The notes under the pieces are model-generated. The model saw only the letters and a list, made by a program, of their open reading frames with translations. It had not been told where the DNA came from and did no database searches. From Paenibacillus taihuensis (lineage in GTDB: Bacteria > Bacillota > Bacilli > Paenibacillales > Paenibacillaceae): a DNA stretch of 64,000 nucleotides. Shown here in pieces: positions 26,959 through 35,602 of this stretch; the stretch's first letter is position 1; each line of letters starts with the position of its first letter. The stretch lies in NCBI RefSeq assembly GCF_003386535.1, contig NZ_QTTN01000021.1, positions 47,492 through 111,491 on the forward strand, in the 5' to 3' direction. Position numbers and translations under genes: made by a program.

Positions 26959-27768
26959 ATGACGCAAGCGCTGCGCGTACTGACTGAAGAACAGAAGAAG
27001 CAGTTTGATGCCGACGGTTATTTGATTGTAAAAGGGTTGTTTACGGATCGTGATGTGACTGAAATCGTGGATACGTTCGATAAAATGAGCCATGAGACGA
27101 TTCCGGGTTATTTCGAGCCGAACTTGGATGCTGACGGCGCCGATCCGCTGCAGCGTTACCCGCGCGTGATGCATCCGCACCGCTTCAATGAAACGGCGAA
27201 GAGATATATGCTGCATCAGCCGGTCTTGGAAGTGCTTGCCGATCTGTACGGCGAGGAAGCTTATGCTGCGCAGAGCATGTTCTACTACAAGCCGCCGGGC
27301 TCGAGAGGCCAGGCGCTGCATCAAGACAATTTCTACTTGATGGTGGAGCCGGGCAACTGCATCGCGGCTTGGACAGCGATTGATGCAGCCTACGAGGATA
27401 ATGGCGGCTTGCTCGTTGTGCCGAAGACGAACACGCACGAAATTTCGTGCCCCGATACGGCAGATTCGAAGGAGTCGTTCACGACGCATTATGTGAAGCC
27501 GCCGAAGGACGGCGTTGTAATGCCGGTCATTATGGATAAAGGCGATGTGCTCTTCTTCAACGGCAATCTCATTCACGGCTCGTACCGGAATAAGACGAAG
27601 GATCAGTTCCGCCGCGCATTCATCTGCCATTATGCGAACGCATCCGCAACGAAGATCAGCGAGCATTATAATCCGCTCTACAAAGCGGACGGTACACAAA
27701 TTGTATTGGAAGGCAATCCGGACGGCGGCCCTTGCGGCGTCGAGGTTGGGCCATCCTTCTATCATTAA
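26959..27768 (+). CDS. phytanoyl-CoA dioxygenase (PhyH) family protein
   Basis: Fe(II)/2-oxoglutarate-dependent oxygenase fold, 269 aa, cytoplasmic. The metal triad is visible: H and D in ALHQDNFYL, the distal H in LIHGSYRNK, and the 2-oxoglutarate-binding arginine in QFRRAF. The N-terminal YLIVKGLF segment is typical of the family. ATG follows gggggaag. PhyH family enzymes hydroxylate diverse small molecules (ectoine, halogenation, antibiotic tailoring), so the substrate is open. A second, divergent PhyH gene lies 165 bp downstream behind a terminator. Confidence 0.88.
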   Translation: MTQALRVLTEEQKKQFDADGYLIVKGLFTDRDVTEIVDTFDKMSHETIPGYFEPNLDADGADPLQRYPRVMHPHRFNETAKRYMLHQPVLEVLADLYGEEAYAAQSMFYYKPPGSRGQALHQDNFYLMVEPGNCIAAWTAIDAAYEDNGGLLVVPKTNTHEISCPDTADSKESFTTHYVKPPKDGVVMPVIMDKGDVLFFNGNLIHGSYRNKTKDQFRRAFICHYANASATKISEHYNPLYKADGTQIVLEGNPDGGPCGVEVGPSFYH

Positions 27769-27784
27769 TCGTAGTTGTGATCGG

Positions 27785-27816
27785 AGCCGCAGCCGGCGAG
27801 GGCTGCGGCTTTATTC
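27785..27816 (+). terminator. terminator between the two PhyH genes
   Basis: agccgcagcc pairs with ggctgcggct and is followed by a T-rich tail. The second PhyH gene therefore probably has its own promoter. Confidence 0.7.
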
Positions 27817-27932
27817 TTGGTACCGAAGAAATGCATACTTTATCGGTGAAGAAGAGGAGCGGCCGTGAAGCGTAATAGGGATAATGGGACCATACGAAAT
27901 GAAAGCCAATATCCTAAAGGAGGCTGCTTGCA

Positions 27933-28679
27933 ATGTCTAACATCGCAAACGGTAAATTATCGCAAACCGAGATTGAATTTTATGAGAAGAACGGCTACAC
28001 CCTCTATAAGAATCCGCTGTTCAGCCCAGAGAAACAAGCGGAGCTGACGGATATTTTCGAAGAACAGTGGAGTGTGCTTGGCCGACGTTTGAACAGCGAG
28101 CTCGATACGCCGCACTTCCGCGACGAGCGTCTGCTTAAGTTTCTGCTGAGCGACGAAGTGCTCGATCTCGTGGAGCCGATTATAGGGCCGAACATCGGTC
28201 TATGGTCGTCTCACTTCATCTGCAAGGAGCCGCTGATCGGCAAGCCGACGCCTTGGCATGAAGATTCCGCGTATTGGAAAGGCCGCTTGACTAGCTACGA
28301 CAAAATCGCTACCGTATGGCTCGCGATCGATCGCAGCACGAAGGAAAACGGCTGCATGCGCGTTATTCCTGGAACGCACGGGGGCGGCTTCTCCGACTAC
28401 GAGGATGTCGACACGGACGATGATATTTTCACAATCCAAATTAAAAATAGCGACGATGCGAATGCGGTCTACTTCGAGCTGGAGCCGGGCGAGTGCTCGA
28501 TCCATGATTCACGTATCATTCACGGTGCCACGGCGAACAAGAGCCAGTTCCGCCGGTGCGGCTACACGATGCGCTACTTCTCCACAGAGGCGCGCGTCAT
28601 CCCTGAGAAGAACTCTGGTCACAAAATTTGGCTAGCTCGAGGCAAGGATATCGCGGGAAGTGACTTCGTTAACGTATAA
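27933..28679 (+). CDS. phytanoyl-CoA dioxygenase (PhyH) family protein
   Basis: Second Fe(II)/2-oxoglutarate oxygenase, 248 aa, only distantly similar to its neighbour. Metal ligands are H and D in PWHEDSAYW, distal H in RIIHGATANKS, and the arginine in QFRRCGYTMRY. CMRVIPGTHGGG is the usual family loop. ATG is preceded by aaaggagg at about 27917-27924. The AraC gene begins 40 bp downstream on the same strand, so the two are likely cotranscribed. Related proteins in sporeformers occur beside carbohydrate or secondary-metabolite genes; the actual substrate is unknown. Confidence 0.88.
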   Translation: MSNIANGKLSQTEIEFYEKNGYTLYKNPLFSPEKQAELTDIFEEQWSVLGRRLNSELDTPHFRDERLLKFLLSDEVLDLVEPIIGPNIGLWSSHFICKEPLIGKPTPWHEDSAYWKGRLTSYDKIATVWLAIDRSTKENGCMRVIPGTHGGGFSDYEDVDTDDDIFTIQIKNSDDANAVYFELEPGECSIHDSRIIHGATANKSQFRRCGYTMRYFSTEARVIPEKNSGHKIWLARGKDIAGSDFVNV

Positions 28680-28719
28680 TAAGGGAACGAAATCACAGCA
28701 GCGCGGGGGGAAGCAAGAG

Positions 28720-29568
28720 ATGAGCGTCTATAAAGGGCCGGAACGCTTGACAAATGACCGCTATATGACGCTGTCCGCTCCTTATCGCTTGTTCAAGCAT
28801 TCGGTCGACGGGCTTATCGATACGCATTGGCATGAATTTTTTGAAATGGGTTTCGTGGTGTCCGGATCGGGCACGCACATATTAAACGGAGTGCCGCTGC
28901 GCCTGGAGCGAGGTGCCGTATTCCTGCTCTCGCCTGCGGATTTCCACAGCTTGGAGCCGGATCCGGGCGAGACGCTGCAGCTGTATGATCTGATATTCAA
29001 CGATCATTTCATTCGAGAGCCGCTCATGGAGCTGTTGTTCGATCACCGGACGGAGTATACCCATTGGTATGCGGAGGAGCAGATGGCAGAGCTTTTGCAG
29101 GAGTACGAGCGGATATGGGACGAGTCGATGGACTTGCAGCCGGAGAGTGAAATTCTCATCCAAGGCGCTGTCGAGCGGCTGCTCATTGATCTGTTCCGCA
29201 AAAGCCGTACTGCATCACCGCAGCTGGGCGAGGAAGGCAAGCGGCATCAGATGCTGCAATCGGCAGTGCGCAAAGGGCTGATCTACATTCAGCATCGCTT
29301 CCGCGAGCCGCTGTCGCTTGAGGAGGTCGCATCGTACTGCGGGCTGTCAGCCAATTATTTCAGCGAATGCTTCCGCAAAGGGACAGGCTCCACGTTCCAG
29401 AGCTACCTGCAGGAAGTGCGGCTGCAGTTCGCGCGTTCACTGATCAAGACGACGCAGCTGCCGATTACGGAAATCTGCTTCGCTTCGGGCTTCAACACGC
29501 TCCCGCATTTCGAGCGGGCGTTCAAGAAGCGGTTCCAATTTCCGCCGAGGGAGTATCGGAAGCAGTAA
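28720..29568 (+). CDS. AraC family transcriptional regulator
   Basis: Regulator of 282 aa: cupin sensor (IDTHWHEFFEMGFVVSGSG, PADFHSLEPD) and C-terminal double HTH (SLEEVASYCGLSANYFSECF, PITEICFASGFNTLPHFERA). ATG 28720 follows gggggaag; the longer reading frame upstream overlaps the PhyH gene and is not needed. It follows the second PhyH gene closely and probably controls it or the pair. The sensor histidines HWHEFFE are the typical sugar-sensing cupin type. Confidence 0.88.
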   Translation: MSVYKGPERLTNDRYMTLSAPYRLFKHSVDGLIDTHWHEFFEMGFVVSGSGTHILNGVPLRLERGAVFLLSPADFHSLEPDPGETLQLYDLIFNDHFIREPLMELLFDHRTEYTHWYAEEQMAELLQEYERIWDESMDLQPESEILIQGAVERLLIDLFRKSRTASPQLGEEGKRHQMLQSAVRKGLIYIQHRFREPLSLEEVASYCGLSANYFSECFRKGTGSTFQSYLQEVRLQFARSLIKTTQLPITEICFASGFNTLPHFERAFKKRFQFPPREYRKQ

Positions 29569-29600
29569 TGGGATCGGGATAGTTTGCAGTTTATGAAGAG

Positions 29601-29630
29601 GCCGGACCTTTAGGAGGTTCCGGCTTTTTT
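29601..29630 (+). terminator. terminator after the AraC gene
   Basis: gccggacc pairs with ggttccggc (one bulge), followed by six T residues. Confidence 0.8.
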
Positions 29631-29688
29631 GCTATAGTGGGAAAGAGTATTGTATGATTCGCTCGGAAAAGGAGGAGCTTCGATAAGC

Positions 29689-30537
29689 ATGCGAACGGAA
29701 CAAGAAATGATGAATCTCCTGATCGGTTTTGCCGCGGCTGATGATCGCATTCGATTGGTCACGCTGGAAGGGTCTCGTACGAACCGAAACATACCCCGTG
29801 ACGACTTTCAGGACTATGACATCTCTTATTTTGTAACGGACATGGAGTCCTTTAAGGCGGATGATGCGTGGCTTTATGCTTTTGGCAAACGGATCATGAT
29901 GCAGAAGCCTGAGGATATGGAGCTTTTCCCGCCGGAGCTGGGCAATTGGTTCTCCTACTTGATGCTGTTTGAGGATGGGACGAAAGTGGATTTGACGCTC
30001 ATTCCGCTCGAAGAGGTGGAGGAGTATTTTGAGAAAAGTGACGGTTTAGTCCAACTGCTGCTCGATAAGGACTCACGAGTCAAAGATGAATCAACCGCGA
30101 GTGACCGTCAATATTGGATCAAAAAGCCGACCGCACGAGAGTTCGATGACTGCTGCAACGAATTCTGGATGGTGTCCACCTATGTGGTTAAGGGGCTCGC
30201 GAGACGGGAAATTCTATTTGCGATCGATCATCTGCACCAGATCGCGCGACCTAATTTATTGCGAATGATGGCTTGGTCAATCGGCGAAGAGAGAGGCTAT
30301 ACCTTCAGCATCGGGAAAAACTACAAGTTCATAGATCGATACCTCCCAGAAGAAGACTGGGACAAACTGCTCTCGACCTTCTCGCAAAATGGATATCCGG
30401 AGATGTGGCAGTCACTGTTCACGTGCTATCAGTTGTTCAGAAAATACGCCAAGGCCGTATCGGACAGCTTCGGATATTCCTATCCAGATTACGACAGAGC
30501 CATCACCGAGTATACAGAGCGAATACGCTTCTTCTAG
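29689..30537 (+). CDS. aadK: aminoglycoside 6-adenylyltransferase (AadK-type)
   Basis: Transfers AMP from ATP to the 6-hydroxyl of streptomycin, giving resistance. The 282-aa product closely follows B. subtilis AadK throughout (RIRLVTLEGSRTNRN, MMQKPEDMELFPPELGNWFS, REFDDCCNEFWMVSTYVVKG). The nucleotidyltransferase motif is GSRTNRN followed by DYDISYFV with the two metal-binding Asp. ATG 29689 is preceded by aaaggagga; an upstream TTG is unlikely. As in B. subtilis it appears to be a resident chromosomal gene: no mobile element is next to it and codon use matches its neighbours. Confidence 0.92.
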   Translation: MRTEQEMMNLLIGFAAADDRIRLVTLEGSRTNRNIPRDDFQDYDISYFVTDMESFKADDAWLYAFGKRIMMQKPEDMELFPPELGNWFSYLMLFEDGTKVDLTLIPLEEVEEYFEKSDGLVQLLLDKDSRVKDESTASDRQYWIKKPTAREFDDCCNEFWMVSTYVVKGLARREILFAIDHLHQIARPNLLRMMAWSIGEERGYTFSIGKNYKFIDRYLPEEDWDKLLSTFSQNGYPEMWQSLFTCYQLFRKYAKAVSDSFGYSYPDYDRAITEYTERIRFF

Positions 30538-30562
30538 TGCATGTTAAACATGCAACACGAAC

Positions 30563-30597
30563 AACCCTGCGGTTATACGAAACCGAAGGGTTTTTTG
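30563..30597. terminator. terminator after aadK
   Basis: aaccctgcggtt pairs with aaccgaagggtt (one mismatch) and is followed by six T residues. It may also serve the convergent DUF3231 gene. Confidence 0.8.
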
Positions 30598-30621
30598 TCG
30601 CTTTTATCGTTCTTATCGCTA

Positions 30622-31707
30622 TTATTTCTTAGCTGCCAGTGCATCGCGATCAGCTGCTTGCGGCGGCTGCTCCAGCCATTCATGCTCAATCAGGATATTA
30701 GCGCCGTCCTCGACATAATCGCCGACTTGAATAAGGAAGCGTGCGTATTTGGCCGCAATATCATGTCTTGCGCTCATGGACAGGGCATTGCCGTATGTTC
30801 TGATCCGCATCGTGAACATGTCGAGCTTGTGAAACAGCATCAACTTATCCGAGAAGGGAGAAGTCGTGGAGGTCGTCACAAAATGGTCTATGATCGGCGG
30901 CGCAGCCAGATTCTCCTTCTCAAGGAACCGGGTGAACTGGGCATGGTGCTTCTCCGCTATCTCTTTTCCCCGCAAGAAATACGCCTTGGCCTGCTCTGAG
31001 TTGGCAACTTGGCTGAATGCAATGAGAACAGCTTTGCTCGTCGCCGTATTCTCGATATTATCGTACAAATGCGTGATTTCCATCGCTTGAAGCGGCCTTA
31101 CATCCCCGAAGAAGCCGTTTAAATAGCTTTGCTTCTGGATAAATTCGGCCCGTTCCGGATAGGGGGTATAAGGCGGCTTCGCCATTAATCCCTTTGCGAT
31201 CAATCCTTCGTTGACCAGGTTCATCAGCTCGAGCGTTTGCGTCACACATTGGGTGAAGAATGTGCGTACATCGGATCTTGAAACTAGCGGCACCGCGATG
31301 GAGTACATGCTTAATCCGGCTTTACCCACATATTTGAGATAATGCAGGTAAAACTCATCCGCGAACAAGCGCGGAGCGCTTTTAACGAGATCTGCCTCCG
31401 TAAAACCGATGGGGACCGGGAATTCCTCCTTCATCAGGATATCTTTGGTCGTCTGGCTGAACTGATTGGATACGTTATGCGCTTGTGTAAGAATGTCCTT
31501 GATGATGGGATCTTCAACATGCAGAAGCATATGGGTCAGCACGCAATGCGCCATCGTGTTCCCTAGATATGTGGCCCAAAGCTTTCCTTGTTCGGCTGCC
31601 GTCAACGCCTGTCCGATATCACTTGATGGGGTGACTTCCGTCGACGACCGGGCGTTGTCGATTGGCCTAGTGACTTCAACCGCCGCAGTCGGTTTGATGA
31701 ATTTCAT
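30622..31707 (-). CDS. DUF3231 family protein
   Basis: Helical protein of 361 aa made of two similar ~170-residue halves, as typical for DUF3231. Half one has LWATYLGNTMAHCVLTHMLLH and ILMKEEFPVPIGF; half two has ITHLYDNIENTATSKAVLIAF and FLEKENLAAPPIIDHFVT. Both resemble ferritin-like four-helix bundles in layout, and some relatives are spore or coat associated. No membrane segment or signal peptide. The start is preceded by gaggtgag. Molecular function is not known; spore association is inference from family occurrence in sporeformers. Confidence 0.8.
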   Translation of the reverse strand: MKFIKPTAAVEVTRPIDNARSSTEVTPSSDIGQALTAAEQGKLWATYLGNTMAHCVLTHMLLHVEDPIIKDILTQAHNVSNQFSQTTKDILMKEEFPVPIGFTEADLVKSAPRLFADEFYLHYLKYVGKAGLSMYSIAVPLVSRSDVRTFFTQCVTQTLELMNLVNEGLIAKGLMAKPPYTPYPERAEFIQKQSYLNGFFGDVRPLQAMEITHLYDNIENTATSKAVLIAFSQVANSEQAKAYFLRGKEIAEKHHAQFTRFLEKENLAAPPIIDHFVTTSTTSPFSDKLMLFHKLDMFTMRIRTYGNALSMSARHDIAAKYARFLIQVGDYVEDGANILIEHEWLEQPPQAADRDALAAKK

Positions 31708-31865
31708 TGGTTGACCTCACCTCGGTAATTTTTCCATTAATATAACCTATCGCAGGTTTTCAATTCCAAATGCGAAATGGCAGCAAAATCGCATTTTATC
31801 TATGGAATCGGTATACTAATAGAAAAGATAGATTTGCAGATTTGCAAACACTTGGGGGAGGATGT

Positions 31866-32999
31866 ATGGCTGCTCGATTGATCATGATTTTGACGATTTA
31901 TACAGGGCTGCAGATTTATATTGGCTGGCATCTGGACTTGTTCATTAAGGAGACTGGCGGGCATGTGGCGAGCGCCGTGTTCTGGCCGGTATTTGCACTC
32001 GTAACATTCTCGTATTTATTCGCCATGCTGCTTCGCAAAGCACTGCCTAAGCCGGTAACCACGCTTTTCAAATGGATCGGCTCGTATTGGATCGGTCTCA
32101 TGCAGTACAGCGTGCTGCTGCTGCCAGTTGCGGATTTGGCAGTTTGGGGGCTGCGCGCAGCTTCGGTTTCGCGACCGGACTCGATCCTAATTACAGGCTG
32201 GGCAGTCATTGCCGCACTTGTGCTTATTATGGCACGAGGTTCGCGCAACGCATGGAGCCCGGTTGTACGGGAATTTGAAGTGACGATTCCGAAGTCCGCA
32301 GGCAGCTTGAAGGAGCTGCATATCGCTGTCGCTTCGGATCTGCATCTTGGCATGACAGTCGGACGGAAGCATCTGCAGCGGCTCGTGGATGGAGTTAATG
32401 CGTTGAAGCCAGACATCGTACTGCTGGCAGGGGACGTGCTCGATGATGCCGTTGAACCATTCATTCGGCATAACTACGGACAGCTGCTCGGACAGATCAA
32501 GTCGAAGTTCGGCACCTATGCGGTGCTTGGCAACCACGAATATTATGGCGGCGGTATCGAACGTTACCTTCCGGCGATGGAGAAGGTTGGCATTCCGGTT
32601 ATGCTTGACGAGCATGTACGGATCGCAGACAGTTTCTATCTCATTGGCCGCAAAGATAAGACGGATCATGCCCGTAAAAATGCAGCCGCGTTAGTCGAAG
32701 GCCTGGACAAATCGCTGCCGCTCATTGTTATGGACCATCAGCCGAGTGCGATCCGTGAGATTGCGGATGCAGGTGTCGATCTGTCCGTTCACGGCCATAC
32801 GCATCGCGGCCAGATGGCGCCGAACCATCTCGTGACGCGCCGCATCTTCGAGCTTGATTACGGGTACAAGCACATCGCAGATCGGCTGCACGCATTCGTT
32901 TCTTCCGGGTTCGGTACTTGGGGACCGCCGATTCGGCTTGGCAGCCGAAGCGAAATTTTGTCGATCACCGTTAAGTTTGCCAGCCATAACAACAAATAG
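31866..32999 (+). CDS. membrane-anchored metallophosphoesterase (YaeI-like)
   Basis: Calcineurin-like phosphoesterase of 377 aa. ATG 31866 is preceded by gggggagg, ruling out the longer in-frame extension. Four N-terminal membrane helices (~4-22, ~35-55, ~72-95, ~105-125) are followed by the catalytic domain with all metal motifs: VASDLHLG, LLAGDVLDD, LGNHEYYGG, and VHGHTHRGQ. Relatives of this type hydrolyse phosphodiester bonds in lipid headgroups or act as general phosphodiesterases; UDP-diacylglucosamine hydrolase activity is not implied. Monocistronic; the next gene starts 74 bp away. Confidence 0.9.
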   Translation: MAARLIMILTIYTGLQIYIGWHLDLFIKETGGHVASAVFWPVFALVTFSYLFAMLLRKALPKPVTTLFKWIGSYWIGLMQYSVLLLPVADLAVWGLRAASVSRPDSILITGWAVIAALVLIMARGSRNAWSPVVREFEVTIPKSAGSLKELHIAVASDLHLGMTVGRKHLQRLVDGVNALKPDIVLLAGDVLDDAVEPFIRHNYGQLLGQIKSKFGTYAVLGNHEYYGGGIERYLPAMEKVGIPVMLDEHVRIADSFYLIGRKDKTDHARKNAAALVEGLDKSLPLIVMDHQPSAIREIADAGVDLSVHGHTHRGQMAPNHLVTRRIFELDYGYKHIADRLHAFVSSGFGTWGPPIRLGSRSEILSITVKFASHNNK

Positions 33000-33073
33000 C
33001 TGTTGGTCGCGTCTCTTATCCATCGTATAATCAAATAATATAGCTTTCTATTATGATAGAGTAGGAGCCCGAT

Positions 33074-35404
33074 ATGGACCTAGAACTCATACCATCGATA
33101 CCCGCGCCGCCTGCGCGCGGCAGTGTGTGGAAGAGAATAGCGCAGCGGCTCCTTGACCGGGGCAAGGCTTCGCTTGCGTTCGATAATGCCGTATGGAAAG
33201 CGGCAATTGCCGGCGTATGGCTGATCTGCAATGCCGTGCTGATCATTGCTGCGCTAGGCATGCCTACTGGTCTTGGCATTCTGGTCGATTGTGCCATTGC
33301 CGTGATGCTGTGCACGATACTGATGGGAGCGGCATCGCTCGTTATCGCATATATTCTTGCTCTATGTTATATCCCGATTCCGCGTCTCACCGCGGGAGCG
33401 AGTTTGTTTACAGGGTACGTCATCTGGTATATCTGCAACAAAACGGATCTTGGAGACCCGTTGACGCTCATACTAGCTGCCAGCATCACTGGAATTGGGT
33501 TGATCGGCGGACTCGTCATGGGCTTGCTGCTGCACCGCCGCGTTCATGTCGCGGTCAAGCTCACGCTTATAGCCGCAGTGGCAGCGAGCGTCATCAGCTT
33601 CCGCTACTGGCCGATCAATGAGCCGGATGCGGTTCCGGCAAGCACCGGCGAAACAGTGGTAGAAGAGGCGCAGATTCCAGCGCTCCTCGCGGATGATCCT
33701 GCAGAGCCCGGCCTATACCGGGTAAAGAACTTCACTTATGGCAGCGGCGACGATTCCCGCCGCGATGAATACGGCAAAGATGCAGCGCTCATCTCGGAGC
33801 CTGTCGATGCTTCCGCATATATTTCGCGGTGGAAGTGGCTGCGCTCCTTGTTCTGGGGCTTTGACGAGAACGCTCTTCCGATTAACGGCCGCGTCTGGAT
33901 GCCGGAAGGCGACGGGAAATTCCCGCTCGTGCTCATGGTGCACGGCAATCACCTGATGGAGCAGTTCTCCGACGAAGGCTACGAGTATCTCGGCGAGCTG
34001 TTGGCAAGCCGTGGCTTCATCGCTGTCTCCGTCGATGAGAATTTCTTGAACTATTCGTATTGGGGGAATATCCCGAACAACGATATGAAAGTGCGGGCAT
34101 GGATGCTGCTGAAGCATTTGCAGCAGATTGCCAAGTATAACGAACAGGCGGGAACGCCGTTCTATCACGCGGTTGATCTGCAGCAGGTCGCGCTAATAGG
34201 CCATTCGCGCGGCGGTCAGGCTGTTGCAATGGCAGCTGATCCGTCCAAGTGGTTCGCGAACGACAAGTCGCTGGCTAGCTTGAACAGCGATGGCGTCAAG
34301 ATTCAAGCGGTCATCGCGATCGCGCCGACCGATAATGTGGTCGACAAGACGCAGGCGCAGCTGAAAGACACCTATTACTTGTCCCTGCAAGGCGCAAGCG
34401 ACGGTGATGTTGATACATTCAATGGCGAGCGGCAATATATCCGCTCGACGTTCTCTGCTGGCTCGGACCGTTTCAAGTCCACGCTCTATATCGGCGAAGC
34501 GAACCACAGCCGGTTCAATACGGAGTGGGGGACAATGGACGACAGCTTGCCGGGCGGGTTATTCCTGCGCCGGGCAGGCATGATGGATGCCGATGATCAG
34601 CGTGAAGTCGCAAAAGTATATGTGTCGGCGTTCCTTGAAGATGCGCTGCTTGGCAAGAAGGAGTATACGCCGCTGTTCGCCGACTATCGGACAGGCGCCG
34701 CATGGCTGCCGCAAGCGACCTATATGAACCGTTACGAAGACGGCAGTTTCTTGCCGCTTGCTCGGAGCGAAGAGGACTATGACAAAGCGACCGAGAACAG
34801 CGGTGTTACTGCAAGTGCCGACAAGCTGCTTTGGACGGAGGAAGCGGCGAAAGACCGCGACGGGAAGGACAAAGGCACACGCGGCGCGGTGCTGCAATGG
34901 AAGCAAGGCGATGGCAGCTACACGTTGAAGCTGCCTGAGACAATGACTGCGAAGCTGGAGCAACAGGATGCTTCGGCATCGGCAGCTGCGCCGGCAGCGA
35001 AGCAGCTCACATTCGCCATGACGAATCTGTCGAAGGATTTGGCAGTGGACGCGAATGGTGCGGCGGCTCCGCTTCCGAACATTGACGTCGAGCTTACGAG
35101 CAGCAATGGAGCTGCAGTGAGGCTGCCGCTTGCGCAGTTCAAGGCGGTTCAGCCGCTGCCTTACACGACATTTACCCGCTTCCCGTGGACGGAAAAAACG
35201 ATAAAGGACGGCAAGTATAAGGTTCCCTCCGAAGCCGTGTTTCAGACGTTTAGTTTGCCGTTTGCGCAGTTCCAGGCAAAGAACGCTGACTTCAACCCGA
35301 GCGAGCTGACTCGCGTGACGTTCTACTTCATCAGCGACCGGGGGAAAGTGATGCTGGATGACATCGGAATTAGCACCGTCATCAGTGCCGCAGCCCAAAC
35401 TTAA
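33074..35404 (+). CDS. large membrane alpha/beta hydrolase
   Basis: Protein of 776 aa. Residues ~35-180 hold about five membrane helices; the rest should face outside or lie on the membrane. The hydrolase core (~270-520) starts with LVLMVHGNHLMEQF (oxyanion region) and has the nucleophile elbow IGHSRGGQ; FIGEANHSRFNTEW-like text (YIGEANHSRFN) supplies the likely catalytic His. A C-terminal beta-rich region (~600-776) resembles carbohydrate-binding or jelly-roll modules. The ATG follows taggag. The combination of N-terminal membrane block plus hydrolase plus C-terminal beta domain is unusual; substrate unknown, possibly lipid or polymer esters. Confidence 0.75.
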   Translation: MDLELIPSIPAPPARGSVWKRIAQRLLDRGKASLAFDNAVWKAAIAGVWLICNAVLIIAALGMPTGLGILVDCAIAVMLCTILMGAASLVIAYILALCYIPIPRLTAGASLFTGYVIWYICNKTDLGDPLTLILAASITGIGLIGGLVMGLLLHRRVHVAVKLTLIAAVAASVISFRYWPINEPDAVPASTGETVVEEAQIPALLADDPAEPGLYRVKNFTYGSGDDSRRDEYGKDAALISEPVDASAYISRWKWLRSLFWGFDENALPINGRVWMPEGDGKFPLVLMVHGNHLMEQFSDEGYEYLGELLASRGFIAVSVDENFLNYSYWGNIPNNDMKVRAWMLLKHLQQIAKYNEQAGTPFYHAVDLQQVALIGHSRGGQAVAMAADPSKWFANDKSLASLNSDGVKIQAVIAIAPTDNVVDKTQAQLKDTYYLSLQGASDGDVDTFNGERQYIRSTFSAGSDRFKSTLYIGEANHSRFNTEWGTMDDSLPGGLFLRRAGMMDADDQREVAKVYVSAFLEDALLGKKEYTPLFADYRTGAAWLPQATYMNRYEDGSFLPLARSEEDYDKATENSGVTASADKLLWTEEAAKDRDGKDKGTRGAVLQWKQGDGSYTLKLPETMTAKLEQQDASASAAAPAAKQLTFAMTNLSKDLAVDANGAAAPLPNIDVELTSSNGAAVRLPLAQFKAVQPLPYTTFTRFPWTEKTIKDGKYKVPSEAVFQTFSLPFAQFQAKNADFNPSELTRVTFYFISDRGKVMLDDIGISTVISAAAQT

Positions 35405-35414
35405 GTAGCAACAG

Positions 35415-35472
35415 AAAAACACCGCAGCACTCGCGCTTGTCCATTCAAGCGCGAGTATATGCGGTGTTTTTA
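35415..35472. terminator. strong terminator
   Basis: aaaaacaccgc pairs with gcggtgttttt, with an inner actcgcgcttg/caagcgcgagt stem of 11 bp. Works in both directions. Confidence 0.9.
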
Positions 35473-35602
35473 TCATAATCTAGCTCGACAATAACTGTCG
35501 TCTGAGCGGCTATTTCCCGAATAGAGCGGCCTTTGAAATTGTAACGGTTATGACGGCGGCTATTTGAAGAGACGTGGCCGAAGTGGAGGGACGGTTATTA
35601 GG

